A stretch of 64,000 bases of DNA from Paraburkholderia caribensis (GCF_002902945.1 NZ_CP026101.1:3348001-3412000), one strand, 5' to 3'; counted from the first letter of the stretch, positions 18,543-32,397 are shown. Made by a program: numbers and translations. The notes: a model not told the origin generated them from the sequence alone.

Positions 18543-21500
18543 TTATTCGTTGGTGTGCGGCGTTTGCTCGGCGGCCGGGGTTTCCGGCGTACCGAACTCG
18601 AAGGCCTCTTCTGCTGCGATCTGGTCGAAACGTTCGCGATCCGCCATTTCCTTGGTCTTGCGTGCCTTGTGGAACGCGAGACCCGTACCGGCCGGAATCA
18701 GACGACCGACGATCACGTTTTCCTTCAGGCCACGCAGATCGTCGCGCTTGCCCATGATCGCCGCTTCCGTCAGCACGCGGGTCGTTTCCTGGAACGATGC
18801 CGCGGAGATGAACGAGTCGGTCGACAGCGACGCCTTCGTGATACCCAGCAGGATGTTCTCGTACGTTGCCGGACGCTTGTCTTCCGCGATCATGCGATCG
18901 TTTTCGTCCAGCATGTCCGACCGCTCGACCTGCTCACCCGGGATGAAGCGCGTATCGCCGTTGTCAGTGATCTGCACGCGACGCAGCATCTGACGGACGA
19001 TCACCTCGATGTGCTTGTCGTTGATCTTCACGCCCTGCAGACGGTACACGTCCTGCACTTCGTCCACGATGTAACGCGACAGCGCTTCGATACCCTGCAA
19101 ACGCAGGATGTCGTGCGGATCGGCCGGCCCGTCGACGATCATTTCGCCCTTGTTGACGACTTGACCATCGTGCACCAGAACCTGCTTTTCCTTCGCGATC
19201 AGGAACTCGTGCTGATTGCCTTCGAGGTCCGTGATAACGAGACGCTGCTTGCCCTTCGTGTCCTTACCGAACGACGTCGTACCCGTGACTTCCGCCAGGA
19301 TACCTGCGTCCTTCGGCGAACGTGCTTCGAACAGTTCCGCCACACGCGGCAGACCACCCGTAATGTCACGCGTCTTCTGCGCTTCGGTCGGGATACGTGC
19401 GAGCACTTCACCCACCTGAACCTGCTGACCATCCTTCACGGTGATCAGTGCGCCGACCTGGAAGCCGATCTGAACCGAGTGCTCCGAGTTCGGGATCTTG
19501 ACTTCGTCGCCGTTCGCGTCGAGCAGCTTCACCTGCGGACGCACGCTCTTCGAAGCCTGCGAGCCGCGGCGCTTCACGTCGATCACGACGAGAGTGGACA
19601 GACCCGTCACGTCGTCGATCTGCTTCGCGACCGTCACGCCTTCCTCGACGTTTTCGAACTTCACCGTACCGCCCCACTCGGTGATGATCGGACGCGTCAG
19701 CGGATCCCACGTGGCCAGTTGCGTGCCCGCCTTGATCTGCGCGCCGTCGAGTTGCAGCAGCGTCGCGCCGTACGGCACCTTGTGACGCTCGCGCTCGCGG
19801 CCGTGATCGTCGGTGATCATCGCTTCGCCCGAACGCGAGATGACGATCTGCTCGCCCTTCGCATTCGTCACGTAACGCATCGTCGACGTGAAACGCACCG
19901 TACCGTTCGACTTCGCTTCGACCGACGACGCCACTGCCGCACGCGATGCCGCACCACCGATGTGGAACGTACGCATGGTCAGCTGCGTGCCCGGCTCACC
20001 GATCGACTGAGCAGCGATCACGCCGACTGCTTCGCCGACGTTGACCGACGAGCCGCGGCCCAGGTCGCGGCCGTAGCAGGCTGCGCACAGACCGTAACGC
20101 GTTTCGCAAGTCAGCGGCGTGCGCACGCGCACTTCGTCGATACCCAGGCGTTCGATTTCTTCGACCGCGTCTTCGTCGAGCAGCGTGCCCGATTCGAACA
20201 GCGTTTCCTGCGTTTCCGGATTGACGACGTCAGCCACCGCAACGCGGCCCAGAATACGGTCACGCAGTGCTTCGACGACTTCACCGCCTTCGACCAGCGC
20301 CTTCATTGCCACGCCGTTCGACGTACCGCAATCGTCTTCGACCACGACGAGATCCTGCGTCACGTCGACGAGACGACGCGTCAGGTAACCCGAGTTTGCC
20401 GTCTTCAGTGCCGTATCAGCCAGACCCTTACGTGCACCGTGGGTCGAGATGAAGTACTGCAACACGTTCAGGCCTTCACGGAAGTTCGCCGTAATCGGCG
20501 TCTCGATGATCGAGCCGTCCGGCTTCGCCATCAGGCCACGCATACCAGCGAGCTGACGGATCTGAACTGCCGAACCACGCGCACCCGAGTCGGCCATCAT
20601 GTAGATGGAGTTGAACGACTCCTGACGCGTCTGGTTGCCGTCGCGGTCTACGACCGGTTCCGTCGACAGTTGCTCCATCATCGCCTTGCCGACCGCTTCC
20701 GACGTTGCCGACCAGATGTCGACCACGTTGTTGTAGCGTTCCTGCGAGGTGACGAGACCCGACATGTACTGACGGTCGTATTCCTTCACCTTCTTCGCGG
20801 CGTCGCCGACGATAGTCTCCTTCTGCGGCGGCACGAGCATGTCGTCGACGCAGATCGAGATACCGGCGCGCGTGGCCAGGCGGAAGCCCGACTGCATCAA
20901 CTGGTCGGCGAAAATCACCGTTTCACGCAGACCGCACTTGCGGAATGCAGTGTTGATCAGACGCGAGATTTCCTTCTTCTTCAGCGGCTTGTTCAGCACC
21001 GAGAACGGCAGGCCCGGCGGCAGAATTTCCGACAGGATCGAACGGCCGACGGTCGTCGCGTACAGCGTGACCTTCGGCACGAATGCCGGCGCACCTTCCG
21101 ACTTGTCTTCGTTATGGACCATTTCGGTGATCCGCACGTTGACGCGCGAGGCCAGTTCGACTTCCTTGTTCTCGTACGCGCGCAGCGCTTCCGACACGCC
21201 CGTAAACGTCAGGCCTTCGCCCTTGCCGTTGATCGCTTCGCGCGTCGCGTAGTACAGGCCGAGCACGATATCCTGCGACGGCACGATCGACGGATCGCCG
21301 TTGGCCGGGAACAGCACGTTGTTCGACGCCAGCATCAGCGTGCGCGCTTCCATCTGCGCTTCGAGCGACAGCGGAACGTGAACAGCCATCTGGTCACCGT
21401 CGAAGTCGGCGTTGAACGCCGCGCAAACGAGCGGGTGCAGCTGGATAGCCTTACCTTCGATCAGCACCGGCTCGAAAGCCTGAATGCCAAGACGGTGCAG

Positions 21501-22784
21501 CGTCGGCGCGCGGTTCAGCATCACCGGATGTTCGCGAATGACTTCTTCGAGAATGTCCCACACCACCGGCGTCTGGTTCTCGACTTCCTTCTTCGCAGCC
21601 TTGATGGTGGTAGCAACACCCATCACTTCCAGCTTGTTGAAGATGAACGGCTTGAACAGTTCGAGCGCCATCAGCTTCGGCAGACCGCACTGATGCAGCT
21701 TCAGCGTCGGGCCAACCACGATGACCGAACGGCCCGAGTAGTCGACGCGCTTGCCCAGCAGGTTCTGACGGAAGCGACCGCCCTTACCCTTGATCATGTC
21801 GGCGAGCGACTTCAGCGGACGCTTGTTTGCGCCCGTCATCGCCTTGCCGCGACGACCGTTGTCGAGCAGCGAATCGACGGCTTCCTGCAGCATCCGCTTT
21901 TCGTTGCGAACGATGATTTCAGGCGCCTTCAGTTCGAGCAGACGCTTCAACCGGTTGTTACGGTTGATCACGCGGCGATACAGGTCGTTCAGGTCCGACG
22001 TCGCAAAACGGCCGCCGTCCAGCGGAACCAGCGGACGCAGTTCGGGCGGCAGCACCGGCAGCACTTCGAGAATCATCCACTCGGGCTTGATGCCCGAACG
22101 CTGGAAGGCCTCGAGCACCTTCAGGCGCTTCGCGTACTTCTTGATCTTCGCTTCCGAACCCGTGTTCTTCAGCTCCGAGCGCAGCGTTTCGACCTGCTCG
22201 TCGATGTTGATCGCGCGCAGCAGTTCGCGCACGCCTTCCGCGCCCATTTCAGCGCGGAATTCGTCACCGTACTCTTCGACCTTATTGTAGTAATCCTCTT
22301 CCGTCATGATCTGACGCGCCTTCAGCGGCGTCATGCCCGGATCGATCACCACATATGCTTCGAAGTACAGCACGCGCTCGATGTCGCGCAGCGTCATGTC
22401 GAGCACCATGCCCAGACGCGACGGCAGCGACTTCAGGAACCAGATGTGCGCGACAGGCGAGGCCAGTTCGATGTGGCCCATGCGTTCGCGACGCACCTTC
22501 GCGAGCGTCACTTCAACGCCGCACTTCTCGCAGATCACGCCACGGTGCTTCAGGCGCTTGTACTTGCCGCAAAGGCATTCGTAGTCCTTGATCGGACCGA
22601 AAATCTTCGCGCAGAACAGACCATCCCGCTCCGGCTTGAAGGTGCGGTAGTTGATGGTTTCCGGCTTCTTGACTTCACCGAACGACCACGAACGGATCTT
22701 GTCCGGCGAGGCCAGACCGATCTTGATCGCGTCAAAAACTTCTTCCTGTTGGACTTGCTTGAATAGATCGAGCAGAGCTTTCAT
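18543..22784 (-). CDS. rpoC: RNA polymerase subunit beta'
   Basis: Beta' forms the catalytic clamp of RNA polymerase. The 1413-residue protein starts MKALLDLFKQVQQEEVFDAI and has the N-terminal zinc ribbon (CLCGKYK...CEKCGVEV), the Mg-binding triad NADFDGDQMAVH (near residue 460), the trigger-loop region and the second zinc site (CETRYGLCAACYGRDL). It lies 21 bp after rpoB and ends at a strong terminator. Length is as in other Burkholderiaceae. Confidence 0.98.
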   Translation of the reverse strand: MKALLDLFKQVQQEEVFDAIKIGLASPDKIRSWSFGEVKKPETINYRTFKPERDGLFCAKIFGPIKDYECLCGKYKRLKHRGVICEKCGVEVTLAKVRRERMGHIELASPVAHIWFLKSLPSRLGMVLDMTLRDIERVLYFEAYVVIDPGMTPLKARQIMTEEDYYNKVEEYGDEFRAEMGAEGVRELLRAINIDEQVETLRSELKNTGSEAKIKKYAKRLKVLEAFQRSGIKPEWMILEVLPVLPPELRPLVPLDGGRFATSDLNDLYRRVINRNNRLKRLLELKAPEIIVRNEKRMLQEAVDSLLDNGRRGKAMTGANKRPLKSLADMIKGKGGRFRQNLLGKRVDYSGRSVIVVGPTLKLHQCGLPKLMALELFKPFIFNKLEVMGVATTIKAAKKEVENQTPVVWDILEEVIREHPVMLNRAPTLHRLGIQAFEPVLIEGKAIQLHPLVCAAFNADFDGDQMAVHVPLSLEAQMEARTLMLASNNVLFPANGDPSIVPSQDIVLGLYYATREAINGKGEGLTFTGVSEALRAYENKEVELASRVNVRITEMVHNEDKSEGAPAFVPKVTLYATTVGRSILSEILPPGLPFSVLNKPLKKKEISRLINTAFRKCGLRETVIFADQLMQSGFRLATRAGISICVDDMLVPPQKETIVGDAAKKVKEYDRQYMSGLVTSQERYNNVVDIWSATSEAVGKAMMEQLSTEPVVDRDGNQTRQESFNSIYMMADSGARGSAVQIRQLAGMRGLMAKPDGSIIETPITANFREGLNVLQYFISTHGARKGLADTALKTANSGYLTRRLVDVTQDLVVVEDDCGTSNGVAMKALVEGGEVVEALRDRILGRVAVADVVNPETQETLFESGTLLDEDAVEEIERLGIDEVRVRTPLTCETRYGLCAACYGRDLGRGSSVNVGEAVGVIAAQSIGEPGTQLTMRTFHIGGAASRAAVASSVEAKSNGTVRFTSTMRYVTNAKGEQIVISRSGEAMITDDHGRERERHKVPYGATLLQLDGAQIKAGTQLATWDPLTRPIITEWGGTVKFENVEEGVTVAKQIDDVTGLSTLVVIDVKRRGSQASKSVRPQVKLLDANGDEVKIPNSEHSVQIGFQVGALITVKDGQQVQVGEVLARIPTEAQKTRDITGGLPRVAELFEARSPKDAGILAEVTGTTSFGKDTKGKQRLVITDLEGNQHEFLIAKEKQVLVHDGQVVNKGEMIVDGPADPHDILRLQGIEALSRYIVDEVQDVYRLQGVKINDKHIEVIVRQMLRRVQITDNGDTRFIPGEQVERSDMLDENDRMIAEDKRPATYENILLGITKASLSTDSFISAASFQETTRVLTEAAIMGKRDDLRGLKENVIVGRLIPAGTGLAFHKARKTKEMADRERFDQIAAEEAFEFGTPETPAAEQTPHTNE

Positions 22785-22805
22785 TGCTTTCTCTCCGTAG
22801 TCCGA

Positions 22806-26912
<4,107 letters not shown>

Positions 26913-27281
26913 ACGATCTCCGAATCACGGCGGGCATTGTTGTCGAGGCGGGATACCTTGATGTGACAACCCGAGTGTTCACCGACTGAGACCCGTTGGC
27001 CGTCCGATGGCTTGAACGAGCCTAGAAGCTTGGTGGTTGGCCGCTACCAACCGCTGGCTGACGGCAGCGGATGCCTGTGTTGCCCGCTACCCGACCAAAC
27101 TTGCCTTCTGCAGTCGCTTCAGAAGACAAAGAGAAACGCCAGTCGAACTTCCCGAACGGCGATTTTCTTTGGCTTCTGGGATTACGTTTTTGCCGAAACT
27201 TGAGAGCAAAAACGTCGTTCCCACAAAGCACAAAAAGGCCGGCGGTGGAAAACCGCCAGCCTTCGCACAGCGCGCCGAAAC
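26913..27281 (-). other. rplL-rpoB spacer
   Basis: This 369 bp spacer holds no convincing gene. It contains the attenuator stem at 27232-27263 and a small inverted repeat GGTTGG/CCAACC at 27035-27052. In E. coli the same spacer holds an attenuator and an RNase III site, and by analogy this may be a processing and attenuation region. I saw no strong promoter for rpoB. Confidence 0.5.
27232..27263 (-). terminator. Attenuator after rplL
   Basis: On the minus strand the stem AAGGCTGGCGGT/ACCGCCGGCCTT (one mismatched pair, 5-base loop) ends in a run of five U and lies about 20 bp after the rplL stop. It has the form of an intrinsic terminator. Since rpoB and rpoC must be read from upstream promoters, it most likely lets only part of the transcripts through, setting the ratio of L7/L12 to RNA polymerase. 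Confidence 0.75.
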
Positions 27282-27659
27282 TTACTTGATTTCAGCCTTC
27301 GCGCCGGCTTCTTCCAGCTTCTTCTTGGCTTCTTCAGCAGCAGCCTTCGGTACCGCTTCCTTAACAGGCTTCGGTGCACCGTCGACCAGGTCCTTCGCTT
27401 CCTTCAGGCCCAGGCCCGTCAGTTCGCGAACTGCCTTAATCACGGAAACCTTGTTTGCGCCCGTTTCGGTCAGGATAACCGTGAACTCGGTTTGCTCTTC
27501 AGCAGCAGCAGCGCCGCCGCCAGCGCCTGCCGGGCCAGCAACTGCAACAGCAGCAGCCGACACGCCAAACTTTTCTTCGAATGCCTTGACCAGTTCGTTC
27601 AGTTCCAGAACCGACATCGCGCCTACGGCTTCGAGGATGTCTTCTTTTGCGATTGCCAT
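27282..27659 (-). CDS. rplL: 50S ribosomal protein L7/L12
   Basis: The 125-residue protein starts MAIAKEDILEAVGAMSVLEL, the dimerising N-terminal domain. An Ala/Gly hinge (VAGPAGAGGGAAAA) and the factor-binding C-terminal domain (GLGLKEAKDLVDGAPKPVKE) follow. L7/L12 forms the mobile stalk that recruits EF-Tu and EF-G. It follows rplJ, with which it forms the stalk complex. Confidence 0.98.
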   Translation of the reverse strand: MAIAKEDILEAVGAMSVLELNELVKAFEEKFGVSAAAVAVAGPAGAGGGAAAAEEQTEFTVILTETGANKVSVIKAVRELTGLGLKEAKDLVDGAPKPVKEAVPKAAAEEAKKKLEEAGAKAEIK

Positions 27660-27734
27660 TTGAAATACTCCTAAATTGAATTCGGATACAGCCAGCGATC
27701 AATTACGCTCGACTGAAGTGCGTCGATGCACTGC

Positions 27735-28232
27735 TTACGCAGCTTCGCTTTCCTTCTTTTCTGCCAGCGCGGCCAGAGCACGCGCAAAGCCAGAAACAGG
27801 AGCTTGCATAACGAACAACAGCTTGGAGAGCAGTTCCTCGCGGCTCGGGATGTTGGCCAGCGCTTGCACGCCCGCCTTGTCCATCACTTTGCCTTCGTAG
27901 GAACCGGCCTTGATGACCAACTTGTCATTGCTCTTGCTGAAGTCATTAACGACCTTCGCAGCAGCAATTGCATCTTCCGAGATGCCGTAGATCAGCGGAC
28001 CAGTCATCTGCTCAGCCAGCGGAGCAAACGGGGTACCTTCGACAGCGCGACGCGCCAGCGTGTTCTTCAACACGCGCAGATACACCTGTTGCTCGCGCGC
28101 TTTCGCGCGCAGCTTGGTCAGATCGCCAACCGTGATCCCACGATACTCAGCCAGAACCACCGTCTGGGCTTTCGCGACTTGCGCGGAAACCTCAGCTACG
28201 ACGGCCTGCTTACTTTCTTTGTTAAGTGGCAC
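27735..28232 (-). CDS. rplJ: 50S ribosomal protein L10 (GTG start)
   Basis: L10 is the base of the ribosomal stalk and binds L7/L12 dimers through its C-terminal helix. The 165-residue protein reads M(V)PLNKESKQAVVAEVSAQV and ends ARALAALAEKKESEAA. I chose the GTG at 28230-28232 because a GGAGG box lies 6 bp upstream and the resulting length and N-terminus match the family. The frame is open 39 codons further up, through the leader hairpin, which is unlikely to be coding. Confidence 0.95.
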   Translation of the reverse strand: MPLNKESKQAVVAEVSAQVAKAQTVVLAEYRGITVGDLTKLRAKAREQQVYLRVLKNTLARRAVEGTPFAPLAEQMTGPLIYGISEDAIAAAKVVNDFSKSNDKLVIKAGSYEGKVMDKAGVQALANIPSREELLSKLLFVMQAPVSGFARALAALAEKKESEAA

Positions 28233-28533
28233 GGTTAACCTCCAGATTCGATGCGCTTGGCACATGCCTCGCGCATCGCGTTCAACAACGGCGTCCGACC
28301 AGTCAGGAGTACTTCGACCGCTCGATTTCCACATGGCTGTGCAAATCAAACGGCTTCACCACTTCAAAACTTTTTCGGGTTCGCCATCTGCGTTGGCTTG
28401 AATTAAGGAAGCTCCCAACTGCTGCGCCTCCACCAACGGTCTTTGACAACCGGTCGCCAGATTCAGATTGCAACCTCGCGACCGCCCAAAGCCCTTAAAT
28501 CGCCCCAGCCTTTCGACCGAAGCGGTTAAAACT
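28233..28533 (-). promoter_or_regulatory. rplJ leader, probable L10 autoregulatory region
   Basis: This 301 bp gap between rplA and rplJ holds no gene. Just before the rplJ Shine-Dalgarno a stem GATGCGC/GCGCATC (28250-28277) with an inner GGCA/TGCC forms. Further up there is a CGGTCGC/GCGACCG stem near 28446-28480. In many bacteria the L10-L7/L12 complex binds this leader to repress translation. The position fits, but I could not confirm the conserved kink-turn. Confidence 0.5.
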
Positions 28534-29232
28534 TTACTGTGCTGCCAGCGTTGCCTGATCAACACGCACGCCAACACCCATGGTGCTCGACAATGCGATC
28601 TTGCGCAGGTATACGCCCTTGCTCGTCGCCGGCTTCGCCTTTTGCAGCGCTTCGACCAGCGCGCTCAGGTTCGAACGCAGAGCCGTCGGCTCGAACGATG
28701 CGCGACCGATCGTTGCGTGGATGATACCGGCTTTGTCGACACGGAACTGAACCTGACCGGCCTTCGCGTTCTTGACCGCGGTCGCGACGTCCGGCGTGAC
28801 CGTGCCGACCTTCGGGTTCGGCATCAGGCCGCGCGGGCCGAGGATCTGACCCAGCGTACCGACCACACGCATCGTGTCCGGCGAAGCGATCACGACGTCG
28901 AAATTCAGGTTACCGGCCTTCACTTGCTCAGCCAGGTCTTCCATACCGACGATTTCAGCGCCCGCTGCACGAGCCTGCTCGGCCTTTTCACCTTGCGCGA
29001 ACACAGCAACACGGACCGACTTACCGGTACCAGCCGGCAGAACGACCGAACCGCGAACAACCTGGTCCGACTTCTTTGCGTCGATGCCGAGTTGCACTGC
29101 GACGTCGATCGATTCGTCGAACTTCGCGCTTGCGCACTCCTTCACGAGCGACAGAGCCTCATCGATCGCGTACAGCTTTTGACGATCAACCTTGTTTGCA
29201 AATGCTTGCAGACGCTTCGAAAGCTTAGCCAT
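28534..29232 (-). CDS. rplA: 50S ribosomal protein L1
   Basis: The 232-residue protein starts MAKLSKRLQAFANKVDRQKL and has the L1 signature around ATVKNAKAGQVQFRVDKAG. L1 forms the mobile stalk at the E site and, in E. coli, represses rplKA. Its ATG directly follows the rplK stop, so the two are likely coupled. Confidence 0.98.
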   Translation of the reverse strand: MAKLSKRLQAFANKVDRQKLYAIDEALSLVKECASAKFDESIDVAVQLGIDAKKSDQVVRGSVVLPAGTGKSVRVAVFAQGEKAEQARAAGAEIVGMEDLAEQVKAGNLNFDVVIASPDTMRVVGTLGQILGPRGLMPNPKVGTVTPDVATAVKNAKAGQVQFRVDKAGIIHATIGRASFEPTALRSNLSALVEALQKAKPATSKGVYLRKIALSSTMGVGVRVDQATLAAQ

Positions 29233-29664
29233 TTACACGCCCTCCACGGTGATGCCCATCGAGCGGGCGCTACCAGCGATCGTACGAACCGCTGCGTCCA
29301 GATCAGCAGCCGTAAGATCCGGCATCTTGGTCTTTGCGATTTCTTCAGCTTGAGCGCGCGTGATCTTACCGACCTTGTCGGTGTGCGGCTTGCTCGAACC
29401 CTTGTCGAGCTTCGCTGCCTTCTTGATCAGAACCGTAGCCGGCGGCGTCTTCAGAACGAACGTGAAGCTCTTGTCTGCGAACGCGGTGATGACGACCGGA
29501 ATCGGCAGACCCGGCTCCATCGCTTGGGTCTGCGCGTTGAACGCCTTGCAGAACTCCATGATGTTCAGGCCGCGTTGACCCAGTGCCGGACCAACCGGCG
29601 GCGACGGATTGGCTTTACCTGCAGGAATCTGCAGCTTGATAAAGCCGATGATTTTCTTTGCCAT
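29233..29664 (-). CDS. rplK: 50S ribosomal protein L11
   Basis: The 143-residue protein starts MAKKIIGFIKLQIPAGKANP and has both L11 domains, ending TAADLDAAVRTIAGSARSMG and a short tail. I preferred this ATG to one eight codons upstream (MRSKEVFN), since the family starts MAKK. L11 binds the GTPase-associated centre of 23S rRNA and is needed for RelA activation. A palindrome GAACGCA/TGCGTTC lies about 15 bp upstream in the leader. Confidence 0.96.
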   Translation of the reverse strand: MAKKIIGFIKLQIPAGKANPSPPVGPALGQRGLNIMEFCKAFNAQTQAMEPGLPIPVVITAFADKSFTFVLKTPPATVLIKKAAKLDKGSSKPHTDKVGKITRAQAEEIAKTKMPDLTAADLDAAVRTIAGSARSMGITVEGV

Positions 29665-29814
29665 GTTGAAAACCTCTTTGGAACGCAAGTGCGTTCAGTG
29701 AGTAGTAGCGCGCCCTCGTCGAACTTCGACTATCGACGCTCCTCAACGGCCATTACGCGGACCGTAAGCGCGAAAGACGGACCGCGCCATCCGGCGCGAT
29801 CCGCGAAACCTGAC

Positions 29815-30372
29815 TCACAGCTTTTCGACCTGACCGAATTCCAGTTCTACTGGAGTCGCACGACCGAAAATCGTGACAGATACTCGGACACGCGACTTTT
29901 CGTAGTTCACTTCCTCGACGCTGCCGTTGAAGTCGGTAAATGGGCCATCCTTCACCCGAACCATCTCGCCCACTTCGAACAGGGTTTTCGGGCGCGGCTT
30001 CTCGACGCCTTCCTGCATCTGGGACATGATTTTCTCGACTTCCCGCGGGGAAATCGGGCTCGGACGGTTGCGCGCGCCGCCCACGAAACCCGTCACCTTT
30101 GCCGTGTTTTTCACGAGGTGCCACGTCTCGTCAGTCATTTCCATTTCGACGAGCACATAGCCCGGAAAGAAGCGACGCTCGGTCACCGACTTGTGACCAC
30201 CCTTCACCTCGACGACTTCTTCGGTCGGGACGAGAATCTGTCCAAACTTGTCCTGCATGCCAGCACGTTCAATGCGCTCTTGAAGCGCACGTTGCACGCT
30301 CTTCTCCATACCGGAGTAGGCGTGCACTACGTACCAACGTTTTCCGCTCGGGGATGCCGGAATATCACTCAT
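29815..30372 (-). CDS. nusG: Transcription termination/antitermination factor NusG
   Basis: NusG binds the RNA polymerase clamp and links it to Rho or to the ribosome through S10. The 185-residue protein starts MSDIPASPSGKRWYVVHAYS (NGN domain) and ends in a KOW domain (VRVKDGPFTDFNGSVEEVNY). The upstream open frame overlaps secE in another frame and was left out. It lies one base after the secE stop. Confidence 0.97.
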   Translation of the reverse strand: MSDIPASPSGKRWYVVHAYSGMEKSVQRALQERIERAGMQDKFGQILVPTEEVVEVKGGHKSVTERRFFPGYVLVEMEMTDETWHLVKNTAKVTGFVGGARNRPSPISPREVEKIMSQMQEGVEKPRPKTLFEVGEMVRVKDGPFTDFNGSVEEVNYEKSRVRVSVTIFGRATPVELEFGQVEKL

Positions 30373-30373
30373 A

Positions 30374-30754
30374 TCATTTCCAACCCAGAATCGCCGAGAA
30401 AATTGTCCACTCGATGGATTTATCGCAAATCCAGAGGAACACCGCCATGACCAGTACAAACCCGAAAACCACCAAAGTTGTCTGGCTTGCTTCCTTGCGG
30501 GTCGGCCAGACAACCTTGCGGACTTCTTTGTACGAATCTTTGGCGAACGCGATAAAACCTTTGCCGGGCGCTGAGAGAAGACCGACTGCGACGCCTGCGA
30601 TCAGTCCGACAGCCAAAGCCGCTCCGCGGACGTACCACTCTTGGCCATTCAGCCAGAAGAACCCCACGAACCCGGCCAAGACCAACAATACGCCAGCGAC
30701 GAGCATCAGCTTGTCGCTGGAAGTATTAACAGTTTCGACGGAAGGATTCGCCAT
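30374..30754 (-). CDS. secE: Preprotein translocase subunit SecE
   Basis: SecE clamps SecY in the inner membrane. The 126-residue protein starts MANPSVETVNTSSDKLMLVA and has three hydrophobic segments (near residues 16-34, 42-60 and 98-118), the longer E. coli-like form. The conserved cytoplasmic helix reads FAKDSYKEVRKVVWPTRKEA. It precedes nusG, the normal order. Confidence 0.96.
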   Translation of the reverse strand: MANPSVETVNTSSDKLMLVAGVLLVLAGFVGFFWLNGQEWYVRGAALAVGLIAGVAVGLLSAPGKGFIAFAKDSYKEVRKVVWPTRKEASQTTLVVFGFVLVMAVFLWICDKSIEWTIFSAILGWK

Positions 30755-30789
30755 AACACCTTAACGAGCGCCACACATGACGCGAGAGT

Positions 30790-30865
30790 TGGCAGGGGCA
30801 GAGGGAATCGAACCCCCAACCTTCGGTTTTGGAGACCGACGCTCTGCCAGTTGAGCTATACCCCT
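30790..30865 (-). tRNA. tRNA-Trp (anticodon CCA)
   Basis: A 76-nt cloverleaf can be folded: acceptor AGGGGUA pairs with UGCCCCU, the D arm is AGCUC/GAGC, the anticodon loop CUCCAAA carries CCA, the T loop is GUUCGAUUC, and the CCA tail is encoded. It lies between tuf and secE, as in many proteobacteria. Confidence 0.97.
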
Positions 30866-30926
30866 AAACCATTGGGGTCGGCGGCATCGCCAACCCGAAA
30901 CAACCGATCAACGAGAACTGGCTGGC

Positions 30927-32117
30927 TTACTCGATGATCTTAGCAACGACACCTGCGCCGACGGTACGGCCACCTTCGCGGATTGCGAAGCGCAGACCTT
31001 CTTCCATGGCGATCGGAGCGATCAGCTTCACCGTGATCGACACGTTGTCGCCCGGCATCACCATTTCCTTGTCCTTCGGCAGTTCGATCGAGCCCGTCAC
31101 GTCCGTCGTACGGAAGTAGAACTGCGGACGGTAGTTGTTGAAGAACGGCGTGTGACGGCCGCCTTCGTCCTTGCTCAGCACGTACACTTCAGCCGTGAAG
31201 TGCGTGTGCGGCGTGATCGAACCCGGCTTGGCCAGCACCTGGCCACGCTCCACGTCTTCACGCTTCGTGCCGCGCAGCAGGATACCGACGTTGTCGCCTG
31301 CCTGCCCCTGGTCGAGCAGCTTGCGGAACATTTCCACGCCCGTGCAGGTCGTCTTCACCGTCGGCTTGATACCGACGATTTCGATTTCTTCGCCGACCTT
31401 GACGATGCCGCGCTCGACGCGACCCGTCACCACCGTGCCACGACCCGAGATCGAGAACACGTCTTCCACCGGCATCAGGAACGCGCCGTCAACCGCGCGC
31501 TCCGGCGTCGGGATGTACGTGTCCAGGGCGTCGGCCAGGTTCATGATCGCCACTTCGCCCAGCTCGCCCTTGTCGCCTTCGAGCGCCAGCTTCGCCGAAC
31601 CCTTGATGATCGGCGTGTCGTCGCCCGGGAAGTCGTACTTCGACAGAAGTTCGCGCACTTCCATTTCGACCAGCTCGAGCAGCTCGGCGTCGTCCACCAT
31701 GTCGCACTTGTTCAGGAACACGATGATGTACGGCACACCGACCTGACGCGCCAGCAGGATGTGCTCACGCGTTTGCGGCATCGGGCCGTCAGCAGCCGAG
31801 CACACCAGAATTGCGCCGTCCATCTGCGCTGCGCCCGTGATCATGTTCTTCACATAGTCAGCGTGGCCCGGGCAGTCGACGTGCGCGTAGTGGCGGTTCG
31901 CCGTTTCGTACTCGACGTGTGCCGTGTTGATCGTGATACCGCGCGCCTTTTCTTCCGGCGCTGCGTCGATCTGGTCGTAGGCCTTTGCTTCGCCGCCGAA
32001 CTTCGCGGTCAGCACCGTCGTGATCGCTGCCGTCAGCGTGGTCTTGCCGTGGTCAACGTGACCGATCGTGCCGACGTTCACGTGCGGCTTGGTCCGCTCA
32101 AACTTACCTTTGGCCAT
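30927..32117 (-). CDS. tuf: Elongation factor Tu (copy 2, tRNA-tuf-secE operon)
   Basis: This 396-residue protein is identical to the EF-Tu at 11748-12938, with GHVDHGKTT, DCPGH and NKCD motifs. The nucleotide match runs from the stop to about codon 7. Only codons 2 (GCC for GCT), 5 (AAG for AAA) and 6 (TTT for TTC) differ, and the sequences diverge directly outside the gene. This pattern is expected from ongoing gene conversion between tuf copies. It lies after tRNA-Thr and before tRNA-Trp. Confidence 0.98.
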   Translation of the reverse strand: MAKGKFERTKPHVNVGTIGHVDHGKTTLTAAITTVLTAKFGGEAKAYDQIDAAPEEKARGITINTAHVEYETANRHYAHVDCPGHADYVKNMITGAAQMDGAILVCSAADGPMPQTREHILLARQVGVPYIIVFLNKCDMVDDAELLELVEMEVRELLSKYDFPGDDTPIIKGSAKLALEGDKGELGEVAIMNLADALDTYIPTPERAVDGAFLMPVEDVFSISGRGTVVTGRVERGIVKVGEEIEIVGIKPTVKTTCTGVEMFRKLLDQGQAGDNVGILLRGTKREDVERGQVLAKPGSITPHTHFTAEVYVLSKDEGGRHTPFFNNYRPQFYFRTTDVTGSIELPKDKEMVMPGDNVSITVKLIAPIAMEEGLRFAIREGGRTVGAGVVAKIIE

Positions 32118-32182
32118 TTTCGACTCCTAAGAGGATTTTTCCGTACGTTGCGCCGGGCGCAAACAATCACTTTGGTACCAGC

Positions 32183-32257
<75 letters not shown>

Positions 32258-32277
32258 GCTACATCTACTTTGCTTGC

Positions 32278-32351
32278 TGGAGCGGGTGAAGGGAATCGAA
32301 CCCTCGTCGTAAGCTTGGAAGGCTTCTGCTCTACCATTGAGCTACACCCGC
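32278..32351 (-). tRNA. tRNA-Gly (anticodon UCC)
   Basis: A 74-nt cloverleaf with acceptor GCGGGUG/CACCCGC, anticodon stem AGAAGCC around loop UUCCAAG (UCC), GUUCGAUUC T loop, and an encoded CCA. It is between tRNA-Tyr and tRNA-Thr in the tuf transcription unit. Confidence 0.96.
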
Positions 32352-32397
32352 AAGGATCTATCGATTCCCAACAACTGCGTTACAGCACTTTGAAATC

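Noticed and set aside
18492..22766. 1424-residue open frame opposite rpoC
   Set aside because: It is a plus-strand shadow of rpoC, created by high GC at third codon positions. Its product is Arg/His/Asp-rich with no domain, and rpoC is beyond doubt.
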